A DNA stretch of 64,000 nucleotides. Source: Neurospora intermedia. Lineage: Eukaryota > Ascomycota > Sordariomycetes > Sordariales > Sordariaceae. The stretch is taken from positions 62,001 through 126,000 of the forward strand of contig BTPP01000010.1 of assembly GCA_037102815.1 (NCBI GenBank). Reading direction: 5' to 3'. The translations under genes and the position numbers were made by a program. The notes beneath the pieces are model-generated. The model made no database searches. It worked only from the letters and a program-made list of their open reading frames with translations, and was not told the DNA's origin. Below, piece by piece: positions 37,206 to 48,500 of the stretch. Position 1 is the first letter of the stretch; every line of letters starts with the position of its first letter.

Positions 37206-39917
37206 TTATGAAAGCACAACTGGCCTCCACCGTCCCCTCTCCGTATGCCACCATCTTTCTCGATCCTTCTTATCAACCACCGACCCACTGTACGTATTCC
37301 ACCGTCCAATACACCCTTCCCTTGTCCTACTTTGCTCCTCTGCACCCGTCTTCACCATCACGTCTTCCACCTTATTCGCTGCCTTTTCTGCTGCCTTTTC
37401 CGCCGCCGCCGCAGCTCTACTTTTACTCTTGCTCCTCGCACCCCACCACTCCCTCATCCCAGTCCTCGAAGTGCTCCTGCTCCTTCGATGCTCCTTTTTG
37501 TCTTCCGAGGATTTTGAATGCCTATGCTCATGTTTCTCAACCTTCTCCGACACGGCCTTTGATGACTTGGGAGGCAACACCAACGCCTCTCCACAGTCAC
37601 CCAGCATTCTATCCACGGTAACCAGCCCACCTCCTTCGTCTGTTGCGCCGCTCCCTTCGTCGGCTGTCAGAAGATACGTGATCTTGCTGTCCGTCCGCCC
37701 AATGAATGCTCCAACGCCATATCTGTCCACAACTTCGCCGTTGGGGTCGGTGACGATGATAAAGAAACGGGGAAACTTGCGTGCTGCTTCGATGCGGGCT
37801 TGGGCGGCTAGCCGGGCGAGGTGCAGGTCTGATTGCGCGCGGTGCGAAAGGAGGAAGGGATCTGCTAGAGAACCGGGTTTGGGCGCGAAGATGGGAAGAG
37901 ACTTCAATGGCGGACCGCCGCCGCCGCCGGAGGTTGGCAGAGGAAAAGAAGTATCGGTGGGTGTCGATGGCGTGGAGATGGTGTCCCTGTCGTCGCCGAT
38001 GGAACCATTCGTCATACTTCCCGTGCTGCTCGCGATCGAGTCAAATCCAGAGGGGCTGCGCGCGTGATGGATCATCCCGCTGGTGTTGGTCGGCGTAAAG
38101 TGCATCTTGCCTCCACGATAACGATCGGTCGGGTGGTCGGCGCGCTCTTTGGGTTTACAAAGAGCCTGGAAAACTCCTTCGGGATCATTCGGACAGCGAA
38201 TGGCGGTTAATCGGGGAAAACCGCCGGCAAGAATGCTCTTCGCCAAGATGTCGTCCGCAGGCGTGGTCGTGGTACGTGTGGGTATATCCCAGTGAAGCTT
38301 GCGCAAAGAGTTCGAGGTAAGGTACGGAAACAGCCAAATCATCTCATCGCTAGGCATGACTGGGGCGTGGTGTTGGACGAGGTTGAAGGTATCCAGGTTG
38401 ACGAGGTTAGACAAGATCCGTGCCAAAGAGGGAAGCGTTTCGAGGTTCATGTGGATGAGTGTTAATGTAGTAAGCGATGTGGCAGCAGATCGGCTGGCGT
38501 AGGTGGTAAGTCCAGCAGTGGTGATGCCAGGGAGATGAGCCAGGGTAAGTTTCTTGAGACGGGGAGGAAGATGAAGAAGGTTCGCATCGGTAAACGAGCT
38601 GCGTGGAAGGTGGGAGACGTTGAGATTCTGCAGAGATGGGAGATTACGGAAGGTCTGATCTAGAATGCCGTCAGGGGCCAGCGTTGCTCCGGGATGACAA
38701 TGTACCACAAGCGTGGTGAGCTGTTGCCAGCCAAGGTGAAAGTCGATAAACATTCGGCATTGAGTAAGTGACAGATGTTCCAGCTCGTGGAGATTGTGTC
38801 TGCTGTTGTTGAGGTTGGCGAGATTGTGTTTACTGCCATTTGCGAGATTGTATTTGCTCCCATTAGCAGTCAATGGGCGGATAGCGGCTGTTGACTTTTG
38901 TCGTTGCAATGGCGAGCGTTCCAGAATCCAATCCATCTCTTTCAACTTCTGACGTGTCGAAAGAGCTTGAAAAATCCGCTGAAAGGTATGATCGTATGTC
39001 GGGTAGTATCCAACCAGCCGCTCAAAGTTGGGACATGCCAGAATGACCGATGCTACTAGATCATTATATTCTTCCACTGAAGATGCTGCTGATGGCAAAG
39101 CCGGGGGTTTCAATGACCGCACTATTGCTGCTATCCTCAAGTTTCCTCGTAGCGTTCTGCGCAAGAGAACCAATCTTGACCCGTAAGTCAACTTGGTTCG
39201 CTTCTTCATATGATGTCCGTCTGCTCCGACAAGTTGGATGTGCCCATACAATGCTTCTCGGGCGTATTTGAGAAACTTCCTGGCGCTTATAGCAATGTTG
39301 CAGCAGTCCCTCATCCAACATGTTGCACAGCTGTTAGTCCCAGGCTTGAAATGGAGTTTCCGCAACTCCTCTAGAATAAGCTCGATAACCTCACCGGGCA
39401 GAGCAGCAAACAACTCTCCAGGCTTCGATTTCCGCCCTAGAGGTTTAGGTCGTGATACCTGAGCGGGTTTCTGCAACTGTGCCAACAATGACGTACGAGG
39501 ACCAGCAGGCGGGCTTTGTGCTCGCATCGATCCCAGGCTCGTGATGCTTCCATTGTTGATAATCGAGTAGTGCGGTCGAATTTCCCAGCTGTCTCGATTT
39601 GGGGGAACGGTGCTCGTTGTAGAGACTATACTTTGACCGGACACTCGCCATTGTTGATCATACATCCCCTGTTGATCCCATACCGGTCCTGCTGTTGTCG
39701 ATAGTGGCCAACCCTTTGACAAAGTGGGTTGTTGAATAGCTTCAACCATTGTGGGCATTTCTACTGCCTTTTCCTTTCCCTTCTTCGAGATTGTTTGGCT
39801 GGCACGAGCCGCCGTCGCTTCCTCCATCCTCGCGCTTGACCTCTGTGTTCTTAACACAAATTCTTGCTCTTTTGGTGGATACATGGTGTAAGGCAAGTCG
39901 TGGATCGGTGGTGGCAT
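37206..39917 (-). CDS. F-box-like protein with leucine-rich region
   Basis: From the first ATG of the frame (39917) the protein has 903 residues. The frame stays open to about 40271 but only with a TTG start there. A different frame just upstream (about 40130-40331) reads like protein too (LPFSVLTDLLATLPRDYH), so an extra 5' exon and intron are likely and the true start is unsettled. An F-box-like helix LPGEVIELIL lies at about 173-182 and is followed by a Cys-containing segment. A Leu-rich region next (about 380-600) has periodic motifs such as LEHLSLTQC, LQNLNVSHLP and LKKLTLAHLPGITTAG, typical of RNI/LRR repeats. A short tandem repeat NGSKYNLANGSKHNLA interrupts it. The tail is Lys/Arg/Ala-rich and probably a coiled coil. 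A role as a substrate adaptor of SCF ubiquitin ligases is inferred, not shown. Confidence 0.75.
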   Translation of the reverse strand: MPPPIHDLPYTMYPPKEQEFVLRTQRSSARMEEATAARASQTISKKGKEKAVEMPTMVEAIQQPTLSKGWPLSTTAGPVWDQQGMYDQQWRVSGQSIVSTTSTVPPNRDSWEIRPHYSIINNGSITSLGSMRAQSPPAGPRTSLLAQLQKPAQVSRPKPLGRKSKPGELFAALPGEVIELILEELRKLHFKPGTNSCATCWMRDCCNIAISARKFLKYAREALYGHIQLVGADGHHMKKRTKLTYGSRLVLLRRTLRGNLRIAAIVRSLKPPALPSAASSVEEYNDLVASVILACPNFERLVGYYPTYDHTFQRIFQALSTRQKLKEMDWILERSPLQRQKSTAAIRPLTANGSKYNLANGSKHNLANLNNSRHNLHELEHLSLTQCRMFIDFHLGWQQLTTLVVHCHPGATLAPDGILDQTFRNLPSLQNLNVSHLPRSSFTDANLLHLPPRLKKLTLAHLPGITTAGLTTYASRSAATSLTTLTLIHMNLETLPSLARILSNLVNLDTFNLVQHHAPVMPSDEMIWLFPYLTSNSLRKLHWDIPTRTTTTPADDILAKSILAGGFPRLTAIRCPNDPEGVFQALCKPKERADHPTDRYRGGKMHFTPTNTSGMIHHARSPSGFDSIASSTGSMTNGSIGDDRDTISTPSTPTDTSFPLPTSGGGGGPPLKSLPIFAPKPGSLADPFLLSHRAQSDLHLARLAAQARIEAARKFPRFFIIVTDPNGEVVDRYGVGAFIGRTDSKITYLLTADEGSGATDEGGGLVTVDRMLGDCGEALVLPPKSSKAVSEKVEKHEHRHSKSSEDKKEHRRSRSTSRTGMREWWGARSKSKSRAAAAAEKAAEKAANKVEDVMVKTGAEEQSRTREGCIGRWNTYSGSVVDKKDRERWWHTERGRWRPVVLS

Positions 39918-41430
39918 CGCAGTCTTCAAAGGAGGCAACCCCACAGGTTTTATGGGTGCTAACCTTCCAGTCTCTGGCTTCTCGTCACCAAATGCTGTGC
40001 CGCTCAGTGCCTGGTCAGAAGTAGAGACCGTGGTATCCTTGAAACGTGGCGGTGCTTTCAATTTTGACTCATCCTGGGTCGAATAAGGACGTTGTTGTAA
40101 GACGGCAGCGGAAGAATGAGTTCGCTGGTGTTGGTATGCTAGTTGCCGACTGTTGCTGTTGAAGAAACTCAAGGGTGGACTTTTGTGTTTCCAAATAATG
40201 GATCTGGTCAGTAAGCGTCTCGTCCGAAGGGTTTTCCAAAGGCCGGTGGTAATCACGAGGAAGGGTAGCAAGTAGATCAGTCAAGACAGAGAAAGGAAGT
40301 TGCAGAAAATATTTTGCTATGACGTTGGGCAGTGAATATCATAATCTTATGAAGTAGGATAGTGGGATCTGTATGCGGCCCGTTGCTCTCTTTCCGGTAT
40401 CCAATATTGGGATCTTTGGGCGCTGATAAGACGCAGCCATTCGGAAGCGCAAGCTGAGGCTTCAACCGCTCTTGGCTTTTACCGCCAGTCTCAGGCAGCC
40501 CAAGTTCCCCAGTTTGTAAACAATCCCTGAGAGAGCTTGGGAAGGGTGCCGTAACCACCGCTGGGGCTCAAGTTCGTAAGGTCACAGCTCGGCAATTGGA
40601 AACAGTGGTTATTTAGAGTGCCTCGAGTGGGTAGTACTCGTAGCGACAATTCTCGTAACCTCACTCGCCGACCTAGGCCTGCAGCGCGTGCCGAGGAGGA
40701 CCCGCCAAGATGTAACCGCTGCAAACCAGCCATTGCGGGATGTTGCCCACGAAGCGACCACTGGGCGACTGTACTAGTACAATATCGTGGCGCCACTGCC
40801 TCGCGGTGGAGATTGTGACTACAAAGAAAGAGTCCATCCCGGCGGGTATGATTGTGGGATTAAGATGGTACGGGAAGGGACGGCAAACAGCTTCTGCCTT
40901 CATTGTTGAATCCGGGCATAGCTTGATGGAAGAACGAGGGATGTCGCCTTGGCCAAAGTCCTTGAAGATTCGAATGCAACGAGAACCGAGCTGGGCTGAG
41001 CTTCTTTTGAAACTCGACACTTGCTGACGGGCTGAGATGCTCCCTTGTTAAAAGGGGCCTATGACACTGCCGAAACGCCGTAAGACGCGGAGAATAACGA
41101 GAGAAGCCTGGGAAGGGGAATGAGGTCCACGTTACACCGCGTGCGAACAGTCAACACAGCACCACTTGGAGCTTTGGCACGCTAAGGGACGACGGGTAGC
41201 AGCAGGCAATGACAGAACTGCTAGAGTGCGGCTGTAAAGTCTTGACTATAGGTCATGATAAGATGGCGATGTGATTACATGTGGAGAAAGGGGATCCAGG
41301 GTGAAACAAAACTCTGCGGGAGGGACAACAAGGAATAGCTCGAGGTGGAAAAAAAAAAAAGGTGAAAAAGGGTAAAGAAAAAGGCTTAAAAATTTAAACC
41401 AGAAAAAGCACCGAGAATAAGCGTTACTCA
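39918..41430. other. Upstream region of the F-box-like gene and spacer
   Basis: About 1.5 kb. The left 400 bases may hold a 5' exon of the F-box-like gene. The remainder has no credible gene. An A-rich segment occurs at about 41348-41410, just downstream of the small Ser/Arg-rich gene's stop codon. Confidence 0.4.
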
Positions 41431-41757
41431 CTAAGAAGTTGATGATCTGCCTTTAGTCTTGGGTCTTTTCGATTCTCCTCCAACGGGACTCGATCTCTCT
41501 TCGCTTGGCGCCCGAGATGGCGGATTACTGGCTCTTCTGCTGCCCCCGTCGCGCGTGTCGGAAGTTCCCTCCGAGTGGTCTTCTGTCACCGAGTTTCTCC
41601 TATTTCGAGACCGTGACCTGAGTCGTTGGACGAAGCTGGATATCGAACTTTCGCTGCCCCTTCGACCCCGACGCCACCATCTTGACGAGGAGGGCTCATC
41701 TGACGGCGGCTCGGCGGACGAGCCGCGCGACCCATCCGAATGATCTCTGATCACCAT
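41431..41757 (-). CDS. Small Ser/Arg-rich protein, function unknown
   Basis: A 108-residue frame starts with a good ATG at 41757. It is dominated by Ser, Arg, Glu, Asp and Pro, with SR-type runs (RLRSRSRNRRNS) and acidic-basic alternation. A central aromatic-basic patch SRWWRRGRRG, then SISSFVQRLR, is the only part likely to fold or bind. No known domain is recognised. The composition suggests an intrinsically disordered, phosphorylated protein. It could also be the first exon of a longer gene, but no strong donor was seen before the stop. Confidence 0.5.
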   Translation of the reverse strand: MVIRDHSDGSRGSSAEPPSDEPSSSRWWRRGRRGSESSISSFVQRLRSRSRNRRNSVTEDHSEGTSDTRDGGSRRASNPPSRAPSEERSSPVGGESKRPKTKGRSSTS

Positions 41758-43075
41758 GGCTGAATGGGTGATGTCGGCAAGGTTGGTGAGATGATAAAGT
41801 CGGGTAGCATGAGGCGTAGGCGGATAATTGATACTTTCCTCGATATGCGGTGATTGTGAGACAAGAAGGAGGATCCTAAAAATGTCCGGGACCGTTATTC
41901 ACCCTAGCATCGTTCGGCGGTTGAATTCCAAGTCCCGCTAACCAAGCACCGGCTTCTTCTGTTTGTTTGTTGGTGATTACGCCGAGCAAACAGGAGATGG
42001 AAAGTAGCTGAAGCAGTGGTTGGTGTTGTTGTTGGATCGTGTCCGGATTGGAATACAACGCTGCCTGTCCAAATACGATGTTGAAGGAGCGGGTATTTGG
42101 TAATGACTGTCGTTCGTATATGTGTCCTATTCCTAGTCAGGTATATGGGGTGTCGATGTCGATGAAACGAGCGAGGGCGAGCGAGGGGTTGCCAGATAGC
42201 CAAGACCAGGGAGGGTGCCGTCAGATCGTCAAGAAGGACAGATCAAAAAGTGTGTGTACAACTAAACGAGTGACTGAGAACAGCGAGAGCGAGACGGTTC
42301 GTTCAGTTGACGAGGGGTCCGATGTGACGGGATGCGACGGACCAAGGTTGATAGTGCTTTCTCCGGCTGATCATAGCAGCCATCAATCGAGCAGGTGTCC
42401 CAGGTTGCACGACTGCTGCGGCAGGGTCGATTTGGAGTTGTCACCTACCTCTACTCTCAGGTGGTGATGAATGAAGGGAAAGAGAGCGAAGAAGGAAGAG
42501 AGAGAGACCTGAAAACATCTGACGACTACTACAGTAGACTACTACACCACCTAGAGCAGCTGCAGCTTTTGCTTGGTTCCTGCCTAGACCAGGTACCTAC
42601 TTTTGAGGTTGCAGACTGCGACTGCCTCCTCCACCGAGAATGGATGCATCGACCTGCATCGACGCTGCATCAACCTTGCTTGCACTGGATTTCCACTTGT
42701 CCCTTGCCCGAGTTCCGTACTTACAGTGGAATACGTCCCGGGTTCGTCGTTAATCTATTTTGTTCCCTTGTTTCTGAAGGATTCCTCGCTCCTTGCTGGT
42801 ACCAGGACTGGCGAGCCCCACAGCATTGAAACGGCGCTTTTGGACTGGAACATGCCCATGTGTAGCGGTGCCACCAGTGTTTGTCAGGAGAGGACTTTGT
42901 AACAGCCCTGGTCCCTCCAAAACACCTGGCATCGGGACTGGACTGCGCTTTGTTTATATACATCAGTCCTTAAAAGTTTGTTAGCGCCATACACGCCCCA
43001 TATCTACTTACAAGGGGGTAACAGGGGGGATTCAACCTACCACCCACACACAAACCCTCGAATTCTAACTAGAAC
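41758..43075. other. Intergenic region left of the MITE
   Basis: 1.3 kb with no supported gene; overlapping short frames on both strands only. One AGGTACCT palindrome lies at 42591-42598. Confidence 0.45.
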
Positions 43076-43077
43076 TA

Positions 43078-43422
43078 CAGTAAGGTGCCCTGATAATGCA
43101 AACCACTCGGGCAGGGCATTTGGCTTGCAATATCTGGGCATTTGCATTTACTGGGCGGCTGGTAGATGGGCCGCTGGGGTTCTGACAGCCACTGACAGCC
43201 CCACTCCAGCCATTGACGCCCCTGTCGAGGAGGTTACAGGGGTGCCTGACACCCTTGACAACCACCCAGAAAGTGCAAAATTATATGGGCAGGGCTGCCT
43301 GGCGGGCTTGCAATTTGCAGTTTGCAGTTATTATATGGTAAAAGAATTCGGGCAGCCCAGATGGCTTGCAATATGGGGGCATTTGCAATATGGGGGCCTT
43401 GCAGTATCAGGGCACCTTACTG
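43078..43422. mobile_element. 345-bp MITE with 24-bp terminal inverted repeats and TA target duplication
   Basis: The left end starts CAGTAAGGTGCCCTGATA at 43078. The right end at 43422 is its reverse complement. The first 24 bases of the two ends match at 23 positions. The element is flanked on both sides by TA (43076-43077 and 43423-43424), the target duplication of Tc1/mariner/pogo (Fot1-like) transposons. There is no transposase frame, so it is a non-autonomous miniature element. Inside, a subterminal direct repeat beginning GGCTTGCAATAT occurs at 43122 and 43363, and further GCATTTGCA/GCAATATGGGGG units are reiterated. The nearly perfect ends suggest fairly recent insertion or active mobilisation in trans. 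No second copy was seen in this window. Confidence 0.85.
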
Positions 43423-43424
43423 TA

Positions 43425-45516
43425 CTAGAATTACCCAGTACACCTCCTATAATCGGTAATCATGGCGCATTAGTAGGGTACTTACAGTGGGCTGTAACAT
43501 TCCCCGTCCCCCTGCTTAAAACCCCTGTCTGTAGGTACCGAGCTAACGAACTTACCAGGACTGATGTGTATGGCTTCTCCCCTACATACCTGGAGGTACC
43601 TATGTATCCGTCCTATCGGTAACTCGGCATCCTTGGACTCGAATGGCCGCCACCTCGTCTCCTCGTTCGCGCAATACAATTCCGGTTGGAGCGTGTGTTT
43701 GGTAGTCGGGAGATGTGCTGTCAAACTGGCTGGCGGCCTTGCGAGCTGGCGAGTTACCAAACAAAGTAAAATAGTGTACGGATGATCCACCAGGCAGCTC
43801 TTTTAGTGCCGCTGCATCGGCTACTCTGGCCAATGTGTGGCTTCGATACCATGTCAGCTCGTCGATCCGGCGCTGGTTATACGAGCATCTCCTCCTTGGA
43901 ACTTGTCCAAGTCTGCATGCAGCTTTTGCATGGCCTGGGACCGACTTTCCCGGGGCGGGCGGAGGGGGGTCTGCGGGCCGCTCTAGCTGTTTACAGGGGA
44001 ATTAATGATTTTCACTCTCGCTCACTAACAAGACCTGGGGGTTATCAGCAGCTAATTCAGTTAGTGAACTTCACATGCCACACTGTTTCTCCAACCGGTG
44101 TCTTCGTCCGAGGTCGCGACAGAACAACGAAGTGAACATGGGACGAACAGCCTCCGCACCTCTACAAACCGGACACCGCCGTACATAGGAGCAAATCCCA
44201 TGTTCGAGAGTCCACGGGACGCGACCCGCAAAGTCGTTAGGGGACGGCAACACCCCACGATGGGGCTGACTAGAGGACTGGACCGGACCGAGGTCAGGCC
44301 TGGCCACGCTGCGATGAGGATGATCTCGACCTTGACCGCCTGAGCGGTCCCAAAAAAGAACATCCAATTGTGCGGGATGGTGATAGTGGCGCGACGAAGA
44401 TCCCGATGGCTATCGATTGGATGAATGAACTGCGTCGCTCCCTCGCCGGATGCCAGTCATGTCAGTCGAGCCCTTTGAATCTGCACTGCATACTGTTGGG
44501 TCCCAGGCAAGTGGATAAGCATCGTACTGCATCGGCAGTCTTGCATTGTTTTTGCATTTCTTTCAGCTTTGACGGTTTCCATCCCCCACGCACGCACTTG
44601 TCCAAATCATCTTTGGGTACGTAGATCGTATACGATTCGCCATTCGCGGGCCGGGCCTTCAGCCCCCCAGTGACGATCAAAGTTCATGAGGTGGCTTCGT
44701 AATCTGCCTGTTCCGGTTCAGGTCGTGTCTGGCCTGGGTGCAGGCTCTAAAAGGTTTCCCTTTCTTCAATCCTCATGTACATCTGGATATTCACCCTGGG
44801 TGGTTTCTCCTTTTGGCCACATGGCCCTTCGAGCATATACGTCAGACACAATCTGCAGACATAGGACCTGCGGCTAATGGTTGTTACCCTGGCATGTTTG
44901 TCAACACGTACGGTGAAGTTATGCCATTCAACATTTGTTCGTTCCTTACATGAGTATCGATTATAACTAAAATCTGTCACCATAGGGCGGGCTTGTGATT
45001 CGCCTAGGACATCTTTGTCAAGGAGACCAACATTTGTTGAGCATGAGAGTACCGGTTTACCAGTATTTCCGGTTCACAAACCGATGAAAGCCTTCGACCC
45101 AGATCCTAAACCAAGAAATTCAGTAAGAAAAGATAATCGAAAACGTGACATGCTGCCGCAAGAGTTAAAAAAAAAAAAAAAAAAAAAAAAAGCTGTCTGG
45201 AAGTCCAGAAAGGCGAGGATGGCCAGCGTTCGGGGTATCCAGATTGTGCATAAAGCTGTACAATGAATTTCGGAGTTCTGGCTAAAGATTGCGCTTGTCA
45301 ATGCAGGAGTCCGGTCTGATCGTCACAGATGAAGGGGAAAAGGGGATTCGTTTCCAATGGATGTTTCATCGAAGCCATGTTGGTCAATACAGCCTTTTCG
45401 TGGATTGCATCGACCATTGTTCAGTACATTGGGGGAGGGAATGTAGCCAACGGGAAATGGACGGTAATTTATCCTTACCCGGAAACAGCCAGACCGCCAG
45501 GCTCACCAAGGTCGAC
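43425..45516. other. Intergenic region right of the MITE
   Basis: 2.1 kb without a supported gene. It contains one AGGTACCT palindrome (43594-43601) and an A25 run (45167-45191). Short open frames overlap in all directions and show no domains. Confidence 0.45.
45167..45191 (+). repeat. A25 homopolymer
   Basis: Twenty-five consecutive A in an intergenic region. It could be a poly-A remnant of a retroposed sequence or simple slippage; no retroposon body or target duplication was recognised next to it. Confidence 0.6.
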
Positions 45517-48500
45517 TCAATTTTCATCCGTGTCTGCAAATCGAACACGGAGACGCTTGGTCGAACGAGAAGAAGGAGGACCCTCGCCTGAATCTGGCTC
45601 CACTCTCTGTTGAGCATCCATCATCATCACATCTCCATCTTTTTCTATGGAGGAGGTAGCTGAATGTATAGCGCCGGCATCGTCCTGGTACGTCCTCTTG
45701 TTGGAACCAAAAGCTGCTGTTATGTATTGACCCGAGGTGGTTACTTCATTATCCCTCTGAGATTTTCTCCCCGCATTCACGGCTCTTAGGGCGTCACTGC
45801 CCAGGTCGCGCATCACAGGATCCGTGTCCGTATGCCCACGACAAGTGCCGGAGCTCCTTCCAAAGATATACTGCGGTTCCGCCAACTTGGCCATCTGCGC
45901 CGGTCCGTCATCCTTATCCACGCTCGTCGGAAGCGGAAGAATCTTAGCATTCAAGATCCAGTTGTAGATCGGTCGGTCATCCAGAATCGAACCCCGGCTG
46001 CACTTCCTCTGCTCAGCAGGCGACATTTCCTCGCGCCGTCGGACAATCACCTCGTCAATGCTGCCGCGCAGCACCAGCGTCTCGACCGTGACTGGCTTTT
46101 GCTGGCTTATTCTGCGCGCGCGGCCGATGGCCTGGGCCCCGACCTGCGGGTTCAGCACCGGGTTGATGAAGTAGATGCGGGAAGCCGTCTTCATATCTAG
46201 GCCGTAGGCCGCCTGGCTGACATCCATGAGCATAACCCGTATCTTCGGTTTCAGCGTGAAGGTGGCAAGGTAATGGTTTTTGCGCTCGCTGGTGATGCCC
46301 TTGGCGTAGATGAGATGCTGGATTCCAAGAACTTCGAGCACCTCGGCGAGATAGTAGGCTACGTTGTCATTCTCGTAGAATACCAATATTTGCTCGGCTT
46401 CTTGGTGTTGGATGATTTGGTCGACGAGATATGAGAGCTTCGCTGAGGCGGTCGAGATCAACCTCGTTGTTACGAGGGGTGCAGCAATTTCCGAGGCCGA
46501 GCCGGCTATAGAACCTCGTTGTTCTTGCGCAAGTTTTGTTTTCCCCACAAGAGGTTCTGTCACTCGGAGAGCTTCTTTCCGCATATTGGAACGAGTGTCA
46601 GCGGTCCCTACTGTGGACTCATTGTCTTGAAGGCGCCCAAATCTCCCCCAGCTGGTGTGCGCCAACGCATTTCGCCGATTATGCTCTCCCCACGTAGCAA
46701 TATCTCTTAACGTGAGCAACGTATCGAGCGTTTTGGGAGATTTGGTGAAGGGCTTTAGGCGCTCCTGAAGGCGAAGGAGGAGGGGCGCCATTGTGCAGAC
46801 GGGGTCTCTGCCGCTCACATCGAGAGACCAATGTTCACCGGCGCCGAAAGGAAAGTTTTCAACGAATACTGGAACCTGGGCAAAACAGTGGGCGGAATCC
46901 TTGATAGTGTTGCTAACCGCAACTCGACCAAACTCAATGGCGGTTCGTAGCAGATCGTCGTCCTTTGCGGTGATGTTTACCGCGCCCTCGTCGAGGAATC
47001 GTTCCGCCCTATCAATGGCCTGAAAAATGTCTGACCTAGGAAAGAATTGGCCGCCGAAGAAGCTGGCTTGTCTGAGGTTTTTGACCAAACTTGCCAGCGC
47101 GTCCCTCTGGGTCTTGTGGAAAAAATAATCCTCGTCGGTCCTCACCGACTGTACGGCATTGAAGATGATATACATCGAGAAGAGATTGATGGAGAGAATA
47201 TCTTGGTACGACCCATCAAGATACACAGTTCTCTCCTGGACAGAAGGCAGGAATGGGACAATCTCGAGCTTGGGGTGTCGAACAATCAGGGATCCAAGAG
47301 TTGCCTTCAGGCAGTCATCGCGGCGATCCACCGTGCGTGAAGACCAGGGTTTAACGACGTAGTCCTCCCAAAGCACATGGTCCTTTGTCGCTCCAACTAC
47401 TCCCAGAGACCGGGTGTCGCCAAGTGTGTTAGCCCAGGGTCGTGCTTTCAAAAAAACAGAAGCCATGACACCGATTGCCTTGAGATCCTGGAGCTCTAGA
47501 TCCGTGGAAACTTGATGATTTTGCTCCAGACTGCCTCGAACTCCATTCTCAAGGCCAAAAAGGCCTTTGGATGGTGTGCCAGTAACAACCCATTTAGCAT
47601 CTACATGCAAATCATTAATGACAAGCTGTAGATTAGTCTTCGGCGTGGATTTGACGCCGCCCGAAGTTGAGTTTCCGAGTATATGGCCCTCGTCGACAAT
47701 GCAACGCTTCCAATGTACATTTGCCAATGGGTTGCTTTGGTGGCTCCGTGAAAACTTCTTCGTTACTTGTTTGGATGAATGAATGCTCTCGAAGATGCTT
47801 CTTGAGAAAAGAACTATGTCATATTCTTTCAGTTCTTGAGCAGCAGGTAGACACAAAGTCTTTGTCTGTAATAGCACTCGGAGGCCGCTGGTGTGCTTCT
47901 CAATCTCTTGTTCCCAATGGGTAACGAGATTTGGCGGCACAATTATAAGAGACGTGTGGGAAAGGTAAATCATCTCACCACAGGTCTCGGTCGTGTTCCT
48001 GCGGGTGGGCCGTGGTGAAACTGGCCGAGGTAGGCGGTACCAGCCGGGGTTTCGCCGGATGGCATTTATGACCGAGTCATACTGGAACCCATCATTTTCT
48101 TGGCTGTTGGGAGTGAAGATGTCCTTCCACGATGCTCCGCTTCTCGTGACCTCGGCCGCCGCCATATCCATCAAGCTCCCGACTTTGTGCCGCACAATGG
48201 GGTCTGCTCCACGATATAACTCCGGAATAGACGTGGGGATATGCTTCGTCGCTAGGATGAGAGCCAGGCAAATGAGGGTCTTTCCAGCTCCCATTTCCTC
48301 AGCCAGGATGCCTCCACAGACGCTGTCATAATAAGCCAGGTCAATAACGATGGATTTGGCGATGGGGTCCACGTAGTACGTCTTCCCTAGATGATCGACA
48401 TAACGCTTTGGCAGTCGAGGATCCGGAACTGGCTCTGTCTGCGACTCTCGTTGTACCATGGAGGCTGCGGACCGACACTGGAACGGATATAGCGTCGTCT

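Noticed and set aside
37060-38067. 335-codon frame antisense to the F-box-like gene
   Set aside because: It is Ser/Pro/Leu-rich shadow coding opposite a real exon.
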